Numbered from the stretch's first letter, positions 27,131 through 35,911 are shown. The stretch is 50,759 nt of DNA from Erwinia oleae (GCF_000770305.1 NZ_JNVB01000022.1:1-50759); one strand, 5' to 3'. Notes: a model not told the origin generated them from the letters alone. Translations and numbers: made by a program.

Positions 27131-28033
27131 ATGACTAATGGCAAAAAAGCACTGATCACTGGGATCGAGGGCTTTACCGGCCAATATATGGCAGCGGAGT
27201 TATCCGCTGCCGGATATGTAGTTTATGGTTTCGGTTCATCCCCCGCCCGCGAATCCTCAAATTATATTCAGGTCAATCTCACTAACGCAGAACAGGTCAA
27301 GCAAGCTATTGATGCAGTTCAACCTGACGTTGTTGTTCATCTTGCTGCCATTGCTTTTGTTGCACACAGTGATCCTAAAATATTTTATGACGTAAATCTT
27401 TGGGGAACGCGTAATTTATTACAGGCTTTAGCCGAATCAACAAAAACGCCTGAGGCAGTTTTGATCGCAAGCAGCGCAAATGTTTATGGCAATAACACAC
27501 CGGGTAAATTAGCGGAGACAACGCCGACCAGACCGGCAAATGACTATGCGGTAAGCAAATTAGCGATGGAGTTTATGGCGGGCCTGTTCTATGGAACGCT
27601 GCCAATTATTATTACACGACCGTTTAACTACACGGGCGTGGGTCAGGCAGAAAACTTTCTCATTCCAAAAATAGTTAAGCATTTTCGTGAGCGAAAAGAG
27701 ATAATTAAGCTGGGAAACATTGATGTCTGGCGTGATTTTTCGGATGTGCGAGACGTGGTGAAAAGCTATTTAACATTACTCAAATCCTCTTCTTTTGGCA
27801 CCGTTGTCAATGTTGCTTCAGGCAAGATGTACTCTTTACATGAAGTAATAGTGCTCTGCAAAGAGTTGACTGGTCACGACATTCGTATTGAAGTCAATCC
27901 ACAATTCGTCCGACCGAATGAAATTAAAGAACTCTGTGGCGATATCACGTTACTGAATAATATAACGGGTAATGATTCTCCAAAAATCCCACTCAGAGAC
28001 ACACTCAAATGGATGCTGGAAGCAAAAAAATAA
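27131..28033 (+). CDS. rmd: GDP-6-deoxy-D-mannose (GDP-D-rhamnose) reductase
   Basis: The 300-residue extended SDR protein has the glycine motif TGIEGFTGQYMAAEL, the Ser in ASSANVYG, YAVSKLAMEF (Tyr-x3-Lys), TRPFNYTGVGQ and WRDFSDVRDVV, as in RMD enzymes. It reduces the Gmd product at C4 to GDP-D-rhamnose. The length and the absence of the epimerase His of GDP-fucose synthase (Fcl) favour Rmd over Fcl; a GDP-6-deoxytalose synthase is the other possibility. The ATG at 27131 starts one base after the gmd stop. Confidence 0.85.
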   Translation: MTNGKKALITGIEGFTGQYMAAELSAAGYVVYGFGSSPARESSNYIQVNLTNAEQVKQAIDAVQPDVVVHLAAIAFVAHSDPKIFYDVNLWGTRNLLQALAESTKTPEAVLIASSANVYGNNTPGKLAETTPTRPANDYAVSKLAMEFMAGLFYGTLPIIITRPFNYTGVGQAENFLIPKIVKHFRERKEIIKLGNIDVWRDFSDVRDVVKSYLTLLKSSSFGTVVNVASGKMYSLHEVIVLCKELTGHDIRIEVNPQFVRPNEIKELCGDITLLNNITGNDSPKIPLRDTLKWMLEAKK

Positions 28034-29172
28034 ACGTCGTTTTTTCTACGGATTGCATTAAATACCCTTTAACCGGTATTGGCCGTTACGCGTTTGAACT
28101 TGCAAAACAGCTTCAGAGAAAAGAAGAGCTGATGCTGACGTATCTTCATGGCACAAAAGTACGTGATTCACTGGTTGTCGCCAGTGAATCAGCTCAATCG
28201 GTTCAATCTCTCAAACGCACGTTACAAAAAAGCAAAGCCGTTAGTGAGATCTACCGCCTTACTTTTCCAGCTATGAAAACACTGGCACTAAGAAATTTTA
28301 AAAGCCATATATATCACAGCCCTAATTATTATTTACCTCCTAAAGTTAAGCACTGTGTTGCGACCTTTCATGATCTTTCAGTTTTTCATTGGCCACAATT
28401 TCACCCAGCCGGTCGTGTTCATTTAATGCAAAAAGAGTTAAGAAAAACAGTTTCCCGTGCAGCCATGTTGATTACTGACTCGTACTACACCCGGCAGGAA
28501 CTGACTGATTTTTTTGGTATTGAAGATAAAAAAATTGTCGTTGCTCCTCTTGCCTGCAATGAACAGTTTCACTGCCGCACTAAAATTGATGTGCAAAATG
28601 TACTCAATAAATACAACCTTCAGTGGCGAAGTTTTTTTCTCTATACGGGTACAATTGAACCGCGAAAAAATATACTTACGCTGTTGCAGGCTTATGACAG
28701 TCTGGCCTCCCGTGATAAAGCCGCATTTCCTTTAGTCATTAGCGGTTATAGAGGATGGGAAAATGAGAAGCTTTTCAAACTGTTCGACAAGGGCGAAAGG
28801 GAAGGGTGGCTGAAATATCCAGGTTTTGTCCCTGAAAAAGATTTGCCTGCTCTTTTCAGCGCTGCTACAAGTTTTGTCTTTCCTTCGATATATGAAGGTT
28901 TCGGATTACCCGTGCTTGAAGCAATGGCATCAGGAACAGCTGTAATTTGCTCTAACAGTACTTCACTGCCTGAGGTGGCGGGGGATGCTGCATTAATGCA
29001 TGATCCAGAAGATATAGATGCCTTAACTAACTATATTCAAATGATGATGGGTAACGCTTATGAAAAACAACATATGATTGATAAAGGCCTCGCCCGCGCC
29101 CGCCAATTTTCCTGGTCATTGTGTGCGGACAAAACCATTGAAGCTTACCAGCAGGTCGCGAAATACATATGA
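28009..29172 (+). CDS. GT4-family glycosyltransferase
   Basis: The 387-residue protein has a GT-B fold: an N-terminal domain with DCIKYPLTGIGRYAFELAKQL and FHDLSVFHWPQFHP, and a C-terminal domain with LYTGTIEPRKNILTLLQAY, FPSIYEGFGLPVLEAMASGTAVI (the E-x7-E motif) and TSLPEVAGDAALMHDP. This group contains mannosyl- and rhamnosyltransferases of O-antigen assembly. It overlaps rmd by 25 bp in another frame, so translation is probably coupled. The donor is presumably GDP-D-rhamnose or GDP-mannose given the neighbours. Confidence 0.88.
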   Translation: MDAGSKKINVVFSTDCIKYPLTGIGRYAFELAKQLQRKEELMLTYLHGTKVRDSLVVASESAQSVQSLKRTLQKSKAVSEIYRLTFPAMKTLALRNFKSHIYHSPNYYLPPKVKHCVATFHDLSVFHWPQFHPAGRVHLMQKELRKTVSRAAMLITDSYYTRQELTDFFGIEDKKIVVAPLACNEQFHCRTKIDVQNVLNKYNLQWRSFFLYTGTIEPRKNILTLLQAYDSLASRDKAAFPLVISGYRGWENEKLFKLFDKGEREGWLKYPGFVPEKDLPALFSAATSFVFPSIYEGFGLPVLEAMASGTAVICSNSTSLPEVAGDAALMHDPEDIDALTNYIQMMMGNAYEKQHMIDKGLARARQFSWSLCADKTIEAYQQVAKYI

Positions 29173-30284
29173 CTCGGGTTCTCCATTGTTATAAAACATA
29201 CTATCCTGATACTTTTGGTGGTATTGAACAGGTTATATATCAGCTTGCGGAAGGTGGAATCAAAGAAGATATCAGGTCCGTGATTTTCACCCACAGTCCC
29301 AGTTTTGAAAATAAAAAAGAGGCCCTGGATAATCATGTTATTTATCGCGTAAAAACACTCTACGAGTTCGCTTCAACGCCATTTTCTTATTCAGCGATAA
29401 GACAATTCAAGAAACTCGCACAGGATTCAGACATTATCCATTACCACTTCCCTTATCCCTTTATGGACTTTATGCATTTTGCAGCAGGGATAAAAAAGCC
29501 TTCGGTGGTAAGCTATCATTCTGATATTGTAAAACAAAAGACGCTGCTGAGGCTATATACCCCCTTAATGAATCGCTTTCTTTCCAGCGTAAATCATATT
29601 GTTGCGGCCTCGCCGAATTACGTTGAAAGTAGTCCTGTTTTGCAGCGATTTAAGGATAAAGTCGAGGTCATTCCTTATGGTCTTGATAAAGAGTTCTATC
29701 AAAACAACGATCCCGCCGTTTTACAAAAATGGCATGCCATATTCCCGAATGGCTTCTTCCTGTTTATCGGGACGTTTCGCTACTATAAAGGCCTGCATAT
29801 TTTAATCGATGCGGCCAGGAACAGCCGTTATCCGATTGTTGTAGTAGGGGCCGGTCCGATTGAAGCTGAACTTAAGTCTCAGGCGCAGCGGTTAGGTGTG
29901 AACAATATCCATTTTCTCGGCGCATTAGAAGACAGCGAAAAGTCCGCCTTACTGCAATTATGTACTTGTCTGGTTTTCCCCTCGCACCTGCGTTCAGAAG
30001 CCTTTGGAATTTCGCTACTTGAAGGGGCTCTGTATTCTAAGCCGCTCATATCCAGTGAAATTGGCACGGGTACAACTTTCATCAATATTGATTCTGTAAC
30101 GGGTTTGGTGGTCCCACCATCGGATCCTGCTGCTTTGCGTAAAGCAATGGATGAAATATGGAACAATCCTCAGTTAGCCAGCAGTTACGGCGCGGCCGCC
30201 CTGGCCCGCTTCGAGTCGCATTTTACCGCAAATAAAATGGTAAAAAGCTATAACAGGATTTATAAGTCATTGTTAAATAGGTGA
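29169..30284 (+). CDS. GT4-family glycosyltransferase
   Basis: The 371-residue protein starts MTRVLHCYKTYYPDTFGGIEQVIYQLAEG, with DIIHYHFPYPFMD and SVVSYHSDIVKQK in the acceptor-side domain. FIGTFRYYKGLHILIDAA, VVVGAGPIEAEL and SHLRSEAFGISLLEGALYSKPLI (E-x7-E) lie in the donor-side domain. It resembles mannosyl/rhamnosyltransferases such as those adding the first or adaptor residues of D-rhamnan chains. ATG overlaps the previous TGA (ATGA). It is the last gene of the operon; no clear terminator follows before gnd. Confidence 0.88.
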   Translation: MTRVLHCYKTYYPDTFGGIEQVIYQLAEGGIKEDIRSVIFTHSPSFENKKEALDNHVIYRVKTLYEFASTPFSYSAIRQFKKLAQDSDIIHYHFPYPFMDFMHFAAGIKKPSVVSYHSDIVKQKTLLRLYTPLMNRFLSSVNHIVAASPNYVESSPVLQRFKDKVEVIPYGLDKEFYQNNDPAVLQKWHAIFPNGFFLFIGTFRYYKGLHILIDAARNSRYPIVVVGAGPIEAELKSQAQRLGVNNIHFLGALEDSEKSALLQLCTCLVFPSHLRSEAFGISLLEGALYSKPLISSEIGTGTTFINIDSVTGLVVPPSDPAALRKAMDEIWNNPQLASSYGAAALARFESHFTANKMVKSYNRIYKSLLNR

Positions 30285-30415
30285 TTTTTATTATTAATTT
30301 CATCTGGCTATCAGACCAATTATTATCTTTAATAAGCTATTCTGAGTTAACCTACTCATCTTTTTAAAATGGTGTTACTTGTAACACCCTGCGAGACCAT
30401 AAACAGGAGTATGTA

Positions 30416-31825
30416 ATGTCCAAGCAGCAGATCGGCGTTGTAGGTATGGCAGTCATGGGGCGGAATTTGGCTCTTAACATTGAGAGCCGGGGTTACACTG
30501 TCTCTATCTTTAACCGTTCGCGTGAAAAGACCGATGAAGTCATCGCTGAGAACCAGGGCAAGAAACTGGCCCCTTTTTACACCGTTGAAGAGTTTATTGA
30601 ATCGCTGGAAAAACCACGCCGTATCCTGCTGATGGTTCAGGCTGGTGAAGCGACCGATAAAACCATTGCATCGCTGACGCCACATCTGGATAAAGGTGAC
30701 ATTCTGATTGATGGCGGTAATACTTTCTATAAAGATACCATTCGTCGTAACAAAGAGCTGTCTGAACAGGGTTTTAACTTCATCGGTACGGGCGTTTCCG
30801 GTGGGGAAGAGGGCGCACTGAAAGGCCCGTCGATTATGCCTGGCGGTCAGAAAGAAGCTTATGAGCTGGTCGCACCGATCCTGAATAAGATTGCTGCACG
30901 CGCTGATGATGGCGAAGCCTGCGTGGCTTATATCGGCCCGGACGGTGCAGGTCACTATGTTAAGATGGTTCATAACGGCATCGAATACGGCGATATGCAG
31001 CTGATTGCTGAAGCCTATGCATTACTGAAGAATGCGCTGGGGCTGAACAACATTGAGCTGGCTGAAACGTTCACCAACTGGAATAACGGTGAGCTAAGCA
31101 GCTACCTGATCGACATCACCAAAGATATATTTACCCGGAAAGACGAAGAGGGTAAATACCTGGTTGATGTGATCCTGGATGAAGCGGCGAATAAGGGCAC
31201 GGGTAAATGGACCAGCCAGAGCTCACTTGATCTGGGTGAGCCACTGTCACTGATTACTGAATCCGTTTTCGCCCGTTATCTTTCTTCGCTAAAAACTCAG
31301 CGTGTTGCGGCCTCTAAAATACTGAGTGGCCCGCAGGCTCAAGCCTTCATCGGTGACAAAGCGGAGTTTATTGAAAAAGTGCGTCGTGCGCTCTACCTGG
31401 GTAAAATCGTCTCTTATGCCCAAGGTTTCTCACAGCTGCGTGCGGCTTCAGAAGAGAACAACTGGGATCTGCATTACGGTGAAATTGCTAAGATTTTCCG
31501 GGCTGGTTGCATCATCCGCGCGCAGTTCTTGCAGAAGATTACGGATGCCTATGCTGAAAATGCGAGCATTGCTAACCTGCTATTAGCACCTTACTTTAAA
31601 GGTATCGCTGACAAGTATCAGCAGGCGTTACGTGATGTCGTCTCCTATGCGATTCAGAACGGCATCCCAACGCCAACATTCTCGGCGGCGATCGCTTACT
31701 ACGACAGTTACCGTTCAGATGTGCTGCCAGCAAACCTGATTCAGGCGCAACGTGACTACTTCGGTGCTCACACCTACAAGCGTATTGATAAAGAAGGTGT
31801 GTTCCATACGGAATGGCTCGACTAA
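30416..31825 (+). CDS. gnd: 6-phosphogluconate dehydrogenase, decarboxylating
   Basis: The 469-residue enzyme of the oxidative pentose phosphate pathway is complete: [23 protein letters not shown] (NADP-binding), [53 protein letters not shown] (catalytic Lys region) and [11 protein letters not shown] at the end. GGAG lies before the ATG. gnd flanks the O-antigen locus in most enterics and is a frequent site of recombination, which fits the position here. Its own terminator follows at once. Confidence 0.98.
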   Translation: MSKQQIGVVGMAVMGRNLALNIESRGYTVSIFNRSREKTDEVIAENQGKKLAPFYTVEEFIESLEKPRRILLMVQAGEATDKTIASLTPHLDKGDILIDGGNTFYKDTIRRNKELSEQGFNFIGTGVSGGEEGALKGPSIMPGGQKEAYELVAPILNKIAARADDGEACVAYIGPDGAGHYVKMVHNGIEYGDMQLIAEAYALLKNALGLNNIELAETFTNWNNGELSSYLIDITKDIFTRKDEEGKYLVDVILDEAANKGTGKWTSQSSLDLGEPLSLITESVFARYLSSLKTQRVAASKILSGPQAQAFIGDKAEFIEKVRRALYLGKIVSYAQGFSQLRAASEENNWDLHYGEIAKIFRAGCIIRAQFLQKITDAYAENASIANLLLAPYFKGIADKYQQALRDVVSYAIQNGIPTPTFSAAIAYYDSYRSDVLPANLIQAQRDYFGAHTYKRIDKEGVFHTEWLD

Positions 31826-31832
31826 CCACTAA

Positions 31833-31861
31833 AAATGCTTCCCAAGGGAAGCATTTTTTTT
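31833..31861 (+). terminator. Rho-independent terminator of gnd
   Basis: AAATGCTTCCC (31833-31843), AA, GGGAAGCATTT, then a run of T. A strong stem 8 bp after the gnd stop codon. Confidence 0.93.
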
Positions 31862-31962
31862 CACATCAGAAATCCACGCTCAAATTCCGCCCCGCCATTA
31901 TGTCCGCCATCGCAAACTTCTCTCTGAATGTCGTATACAGAATATCCGTCTTGCTCTGTCAA

Positions 31963-32148
31963 TTAGGGCGTAATCTTCACAACATCATTATTAGCGAGCA
32001 CTCCGGCCGCTTCAACGAAATTCGTATAGTCACCCATACTCATAAATACATATTCATTATTAAAGTTGGAAATATCATATAAGCCATTTTGGGCGGGGGC
32101 GTTATTGAAGACAATACGCCAACGTTCACAGGGAAAATGCCCCTTTGC
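31963..32148 (-). pseudogene. Coding-like remnant of unknown gene
   Basis: A minus-strand frame of about 60 codons reads FPCERWRIVFNNAPAQNGLY and NNEYVFMSMGDYTNFVEAA, ending NNDVVKITP and a stop. The composition is typical of a folded small protein C-terminus, and there is no start. It lies in the gene-free gap after gnd and merges with the terminator of the next minus-strand gene. I do not recognise the family. The rest of the gap shows nothing else. Confidence 0.35.
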
Positions 32149-32154
32149 AGGGGC
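32139..32154 (-). terminator. Terminator of the YgdR-like lipoprotein gene
   Basis: On the minus strand GCCCC (from 32154), loop TGCAAA, GGGGC, then ATTTT. It ends 8 bp after the stop codon of the lipoprotein gene. Confidence 0.8.
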
Positions 32155-32162
32155 AAGTTTAT

Positions 32163-32390
32163 TCAGCGCGGAACTTCAGAGACTTTTTCGACTTCATTCT
32201 GATTTATCTGCTGTTTGGTGCCATTGGCATCAATGTAACCCAGTAAACCGGCTTCAGTTCCTTGTGGTTTACCATCGCTAATAATCGTGCGCCCATCTTT
32301 TGTGTGGATAGCGTAATTGCTGTGTGAGCAACCGGCCAGCGCAGCCACGGCAAGTAATGCAGCAACGGACATGCTTAACGTCTTTTTCAT
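32163..32390 (-). CDS. YgdI/YgdR-family (DUF903) lipoprotein
   Basis: The 75-residue precursor has a signal peptide and lipobox (LAALAGC equivalent: AVAALAGC, Cys about residue 21). The small SH3-like DUF903 domain follows: YAIHTKDGRTIISDGKPQGTEAGLLGYIDANGTKQQINQNEV. Members are small outer-membrane or periplasm-facing lipoproteins of unknown function, common in enterics. It is monocistronic with its own terminator. Confidence 0.9.
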   Translation of the reverse strand: MKKTLSMSVAALLAVAALAGCSHSNYAIHTKDGRTIISDGKPQGTEAGLLGYIDANGTKQQINQNEVEKVSEVPR

Positions 32391-32544
32391 AGATACCCTC
32401 GTGATTACTTGTTTAAGAACGAGTTAAGTATAGCAGAAGATGGTTGAACATGATTTTTACCCCCGATAAGACTGTGAAGAATAAGGACGGCAGTTCTGCG
32501 GAAACGGTGCTTAACTTATTATTCATCTACCGGGGAGACGAGTT

Positions 32545-32781
32545 ATGAACCGAGCTAAACTTGCAGAAACGTTGGGCCTGACTGAGGAAGAAATTGAAGT
32601 GCTGGGGCTGCAATCCACGGACTTACAGGAGGATGCAGATAAATCAGGTGAGACATCGTACTCATACTATTTCACCGTACCGGAAACCACGCCTCAGCGC
32701 ATATTGGGCAAAAAAGGGTGGTCGATAGGCGACCGTGTCGACGTAGACCCTGCGCTATTTCGCGAGCCCGATCGGGAATAA
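32545..32781 (+). CDS. Hypothetical protein, 78 aa
   Basis: The protein starts MNRAKLAETLGLTEEEIEVLGLQ, then an acidic linker (DLQEDADKSGE) and SYSYYFTVPETTPQRILGKKGWSIGDRVDVDP. A GGGGAGA ribosome binding site precedes the ATG, which supports a real gene. It is soluble and acidic, with a helical N-terminus and a beta-like C-terminus. I do not know the family. Confidence 0.7.
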   Translation: MNRAKLAETLGLTEEEIEVLGLQSTDLQEDADKSGETSYSYYFTVPETTPQRILGKKGWSIGDRVDVDPALFREPDRE

Positions 32782-32813
32782 AATCAGCTAATCGGTAATA
32801 TCACCTGTCTGTT

Positions 32814-32848
32814 ATCACGAGGCGCATTTTCAGGTGCGCCGATGATGC
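32814..32848. repeat. REP-like palindromic repeat, copy 2
   Basis: ATCAcgAGGCGCATTT, four bases, GTGCGCC, GATGATG. Arms GGCGCA (32821-32826) and TGCGCC (32835-32840). It is nearly the same unit as at 12858-12897. Confidence 0.6.
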
Positions 32849-32971
32849 ATGAAAGCGATAAATCCGGCTTAAACACGAACGAATCACTATTAAATCACCT
32901 CACTATTGACTGATTCAGATTACAGAGTTAACTAATTTTATTTCATTGTTAATCAACAGGTTATGTAAATC

Positions 32972-32988
32972 GATCGTTTTAAACGATC
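32972..32988. promoter_or_regulatory. Perfect inverted repeat in AT-rich intergenic DNA
   Basis: GATCGTTT-T-AAACGATC, arms of 8 bp around one base, followed 11 bp later by a related half (ATCGATCGG). This is typical of a dimeric repressor site. No adjacent coding start uses it; it may control the putative transcript ending at 33208. Confidence 0.4.
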
Positions 32989-32999
32989 AATTCAGTGCA

Positions 33000-33208
33000 A
33001 TCGATCGGTTATAACTGTTTGTTAAGTTTTTTTATTAAAACTATTGTCTGGAAAGCGTCAGTGTACCCGAGCATGGCACGTAGAAATTGCGCCAAACCGA
33101 CCAGGGCTTAGCGCGCCTGCCACTGACAGATAATCCTTATGCATTTAACTGATAGCAGCACGACTGAACCCGCCGTTATCATTGACCGGCGTTTTGCCGG
33201 TTTTTTTT
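33000..33208 (+). ncRNA. Candidate small RNA ending at an orphan terminator
   Basis: No protein gene lies on the plus strand between 32781 and 33208, yet a strong terminator stands at 33185-33208 (ACCGGC, GTTTT, GCCGGT, then eight T). An AT-rich promoter-like stretch with TTAAG...TATTGT lies near 33020-33050. The 5' end is a guess and no RNA family is recognised. Confidence 0.3.
33185..33208 (+). terminator. Strong plus-strand rho-independent terminator without an upstream gene
   Basis: ACCGGC (33185-33190), loop GTTTT, GCCGGT, followed by TTTTTTT. The T tract is on the plus strand only; the nearest plus-strand gene ends 400 bp upstream. Confidence 0.85.
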
Positions 33209-33270
33209 GCCTGATAGCAGGGCGCGTAGTCGATAGATGCAACGGAAATGTGCAGGCGAATAAAAGAGAG

Positions 33271-33294
33271 TGGGCCACAACAGTGTGTGGCCCA
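33271..33294 (-). terminator. Hairpin terminator of bluF
   Basis: TGGGCCAC (33271-33278) pairs with GTGGCCCA (33287-33294); on the minus strand it is followed by a pyrimidine-rich CTCTCTTTTA. It lies just after the bluF stop. Confidence 0.65.
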
Positions 33295-33305
33295 TTACGC
33301 ATAAA

Positions 33306-34517
33306 TCAATTTTTTTCCGGCCAGGCCACGGCGGGAAGGCCATTCAGTTTAGGGCTGGCGAATAATGCGCCCTGAAAATTATAAATACCTGCCGCTTCCA
33401 GCCACATCCACTCTTCGGGTTTCTCCACGCCTTCGGCGATAACGGAAATCTCCAGCGAAGAGCAGCACTTAATAATCGCCAGAATAATTGCCTGTTTAGG
33501 GCCGCTTTTATGTACGTCATTAATAATGTGACGATCGATCTTTATTTTTTCAGGCTGGAAACGGGTAAGCAGTAACAGGCCAGCCGAACCGGCACCAAAA
33601 CCATCAATTGAAAGGCTGATACCGGCGGCTTTAAGCTTTTTAATTGCCGTTTCGAATGCATCAACGCGTGAAATGGTATCGCTTTCGGTAAATTCGACCA
33701 CAATCTGCTCGGGCACGAAGCCCTGTGCGTCGATCTCCGTCAGCAGAAACTCAACGGCGTCTGGCACCATCACCAGCGACATCGGCAGCAAATTAATCGA
33801 TAAGGTCAGATGCTGAATATCCAGTTTTCGGGCCTGTGCAAAGGCCAGCTTTTTGGATTTCAAATCCGTCTCGTAGACGTTTTCGCGCGGCAGGTTTGAA
33901 AGATAGTCTTCGGCTGAACGCCCGTCCTGGCCTTGCATGAGCGCTTCGAAAGAGACAATCTGTTGAGAAAAGGGATCGATGATGGGCTGAAAAGTAAAGC
34001 AAAAGTCCTCAGAAGCAGACAACGTTGAATCGCCTTCGCGCATCTGATTGTCATCCGCTATAAACGCCCATGAATCGGCCGGCGGCACTTCGTAATAGTT
34101 TTCCTTCTCCCTGGCCTCAACAAAGGTGCGGAGAAACTGAAGAGCGCGATCATCATAGGTGAGCTGAAATTTCGATGTTCCTTTATCCAGCACTGATTGA
34201 AGCACCGAATCCTTATCAAAATCTCTGAGATCGAAGAGCTCCATGCCGACATTGCCAAAGCGACGTGAAGGCGCATAATCGCGCATTAATTCAACGACGT
34301 TGTGATGCCGTTTGTCTTCACAAATGCGGCCATATATGGTGCGAACGGCTTCTTCCGGCCCTTCAAGCACCTGAAAAAAATGGGTGCCGTTAAAAAGTAG
34401 AATACCGGTGATGTCATATAATTCATTGACTTTATTGGCAATAACTACCATTTCTTCCAGTTTTTTAACCGGAACCTCATCGCAGAGATGACTGCGATAG
34501 ACGATTGTTGACAACAT
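33306..34517 (-). CDS. bluF: BluF: blue-light sensing BLUF domain with degenerate EAL domain
   Basis: The 403-residue protein, the same length as E. coli BluF, has a BLUF flavin-binding domain (about 1-95; STIVYRSHLCDEVPVKKLEEMV, ITGILLFNGTHFFQVLEGPEE) and a C-terminal EAL domain (about 150-400). FEALMQG keeps the EAL triplet and IVVEFTESD and EGVEKPEEW are present. The canonical DDFGTGYS is DGFGAGSA, so one metal-binding Asp is missing and phosphodiesterase activity is doubtful. E. coli BluF instead relieves BluR repression in light. The ATG at 34517 matches the E. coli N-terminus. The E. coli neighbours bluR and ycgZ-ymgA are not adjacent. Confidence 0.93.
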   Translation of the reverse strand: MLSTIVYRSHLCDEVPVKKLEEMVVIANKVNELYDITGILLFNGTHFFQVLEGPEEAVRTIYGRICEDKRHHNVVELMRDYAPSRRFGNVGMELFDLRDFDKDSVLQSVLDKGTSKFQLTYDDRALQFLRTFVEAREKENYYEVPPADSWAFIADDNQMREGDSTLSASEDFCFTFQPIIDPFSQQIVSFEALMQGQDGRSAEDYLSNLPRENVYETDLKSKKLAFAQARKLDIQHLTLSINLLPMSLVMVPDAVEFLLTEIDAQGFVPEQIVVEFTESDTISRVDAFETAIKKLKAAGISLSIDGFGAGSAGLLLLTRFQPEKIKIDRHIINDVHKSGPKQAIILAIIKCCSSLEISVIAEGVEKPEEWMWLEAAGIYNFQGALFASPKLNGLPAVAWPEKN

Positions 34518-34757
34518 GCAGCATTCCAAATGATTACCTTTATGTCACATACATTACCAGAAGTGCTGCTAGGGTTGTCCAGATCAATATCAGTAAATAA
34601 TACAAAGCACGTTGATAATAATAGGAAAAGTGCGCGTAAAATCAGAGAAATTAATGTTCAAATGAATAATAAACAGAAAAGCATTGAGAAAATTTGCGGT
34701 TGCCAGATTTTATACTACGCGTAAAATTGCCCCTTACACCTACCAGGGTTAAAGCAC

Positions 34758-35093
34758 ATGAAGAACGTTATCCTTAGTATGCTGGCAAAAATTTCCAAAA
34801 TTGATGCCGAAAATAAAAAACTTTCTGCGCAGGTTGAGGCGCAGTCTCTGTTGTTAAGTGCATTGGTATTGACCGTAGGAAAAAACGGCGGCGTAACTGA
34901 AATGGTCGAATCAGTTAACAAAGCCATCAACTCAGTCCTGGACTCTTCTGACGAAATGATGAAAAGCGACGCGCAGTTGCTGTTAGCCGAATTTCATCAA
35001 CTGCTCTCGATGACGCAGCTCATCGGAAAAGCGGATTCAGAAGTGGATAATGCAGCATTAAACGATCTGGCGAAAAACGCGCCCGACGCGTAA
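34758..35093 (+). CDS. iraP: IraP-like anti-adapter protein (RpoS stabiliser)
   Basis: The 111-residue protein begins MKNVILSMLAKISKIDAENKKLSAQVEAQSLLLSALV, matching the helical N-terminus of IraP ([28 protein letters not shown]...). The C-terminus is longer and more divergent (FHQLLSMTQLIGKADSEVDNAALNDLAKN). IraP binds RssB and protects sigma-S from ClpXP, in E. coli under phosphate starvation. It is monocistronic, divergent from bluF, itself a stress/RpoS-linked gene. AGGG lies upstream of the ATG. Confidence 0.82.
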   Translation: MKNVILSMLAKISKIDAENKKLSAQVEAQSLLLSALVLTVGKNGGVTEMVESVNKAINSVLDSSDEMMKSDAQLLLAEFHQLLSMTQLIGKADSEVDNAALNDLAKNAPDA

Positions 35094-35108
35094 TTCCGGC
35101 CATTGCTG

Positions 35109-35531
35109 ATGCGCGCGTCTGACGATCTCTTTCACCGGCTGTCGCAGTCCTCCTTTCGGCAACGCTTCCATCTTGGCCGGGCGGAGTACGATTATTGTCT
35201 GGAAAAGGGCGAGGCGCTGACAGGCGAACATGCCGCAGCGTTTATCCGGCAGCGTCTGGCACCCGGCGAACCCGCTAACGACGGCAAACAAACGCCGATG
35301 CGTGGGCATCCGGTATTCATCGCCCAGCATGCCACCGCAACCTGCTGTCGTCGCTGTCTGAGCAAATGGCACGGCATCCCGCAGCATCAACCGCTGACCC
35401 ACGAGCAGCAGGCGTGGGTGGTGGCGGTGATAATCCGCTGGCTGCGCCAGGAGATGCAGCGACCTGCGCCGAAAGCAAAAGCGCCCCGGTCGCGCGCCAA
35501 CCCTGATAATCCGCAGCCTGACCTTTTTTGA
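35109..35531 (+). CDS. DUF4186 family protein
   Basis: The 140-residue protein shows DDLFHRLSQSSFRQRFHLG, HAAAFIRQRLAPGEPANDGKQTPMRGHPVF and IAQHATATCCRRCLSKWHGIP, all core DUF4186 segments. The CC-x2-C pattern with His residues suggests a metal site. The C-terminal 25 residues are Pro/Arg/Lys-rich. The ATG at 35109 is preferred over the upstream ATG at 35103 because family members start close to the SDDLF segment. The function is not established. Confidence 0.85.
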   Translation: MRASDDLFHRLSQSSFRQRFHLGRAEYDYCLEKGEALTGEHAAAFIRQRLAPGEPANDGKQTPMRGHPVFIAQHATATCCRRCLSKWHGIPQHQPLTHEQQAWVVAVIIRWLRQEMQRPAPKAKAPRSRANPDNPQPDLF

Positions 35532-35551
35532 ATGCGCCATTTACGGCGCAT
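35532..35551. terminator. Hairpin between the DUF4186 and lipoprotein genes
   Basis: ATGCGCC (35532-35538), loop ATTTAC, GGCGCAT (35545-35551). It starts at the DUF4186 stop codon; no T tract follows, so it may be a REP-type element or an attenuating hairpin. Confidence 0.45.
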
Positions 35552-35585
35552 GCTACGATAGCAACAAAATGCTGAGGTCATTGCT

Positions 35586-35882
35586 ATGAGAACCATTGTG
35601 CCCGTTTTGTCGCTGCTGCTGTTAATCACAGGCTGCACCTCTTCCGTCGGGAAAAATTTTGATGAAGCGCAGCTGGAAAAAATCCATAAAGGCGCCTCGA
35701 CCAAACGCGATTTGGTCGCGTTGTTCGGCCACCCCACCTCTGAGACGCCATACCCGGAAGATCGCCTGATCCTGCTCTGGACCTGGGCGCAGGCGAGAAC
35801 GCTCGACACCACGGAAGGAAAAACGCTGACGGTTGAACTGGATAAAGGCAGGGTAAAAAGCTATACGGTGAGTAAATCCTGA
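35586..35882 (+). CDS. BamE/SmpA-like small lipoprotein
   Basis: The 98-residue precursor has signal peptide and lipobox LLLITGC (Cys about residue 18). The mature domain FDEAQLEKIHKGASTKRDLVALFGHPTSETPYPEDRLILLWTWAQ has the helix plus strands of the SmpA/OmlA (BamE-like) fold, whose members sit in the outer membrane or periplasm. It is not BamE itself, being too divergent. The function is unknown. The following hairpin (35884-35906, GGCAGGCGG/CCGCCTGCC) lies between convergent genes and could end both. Confidence 0.8.
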   Translation: MRTIVPVLSLLLLITGCTSSVGKNFDEAQLEKIHKGASTKRDLVALFGHPTSETPYPEDRLILLWTWAQARTLDTTEGKTLTVELDKGRVKSYTVSKS

Positions 35883-35911
35883 TGGCAGGCGGGTTGCCGC
35901 CTGCCTCACTG

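Noticed and set aside
30356-30973. 205-codon minus-strand frame over the gnd start
   Set aside because: Shadow of gnd, which is highly conserved in the other strand.
34530-34724. 64-codon plus-strand frame between bluF and iraP
   Set aside because: No ribosome binding site, AT-rich intergenic composition and no protein-like pattern.
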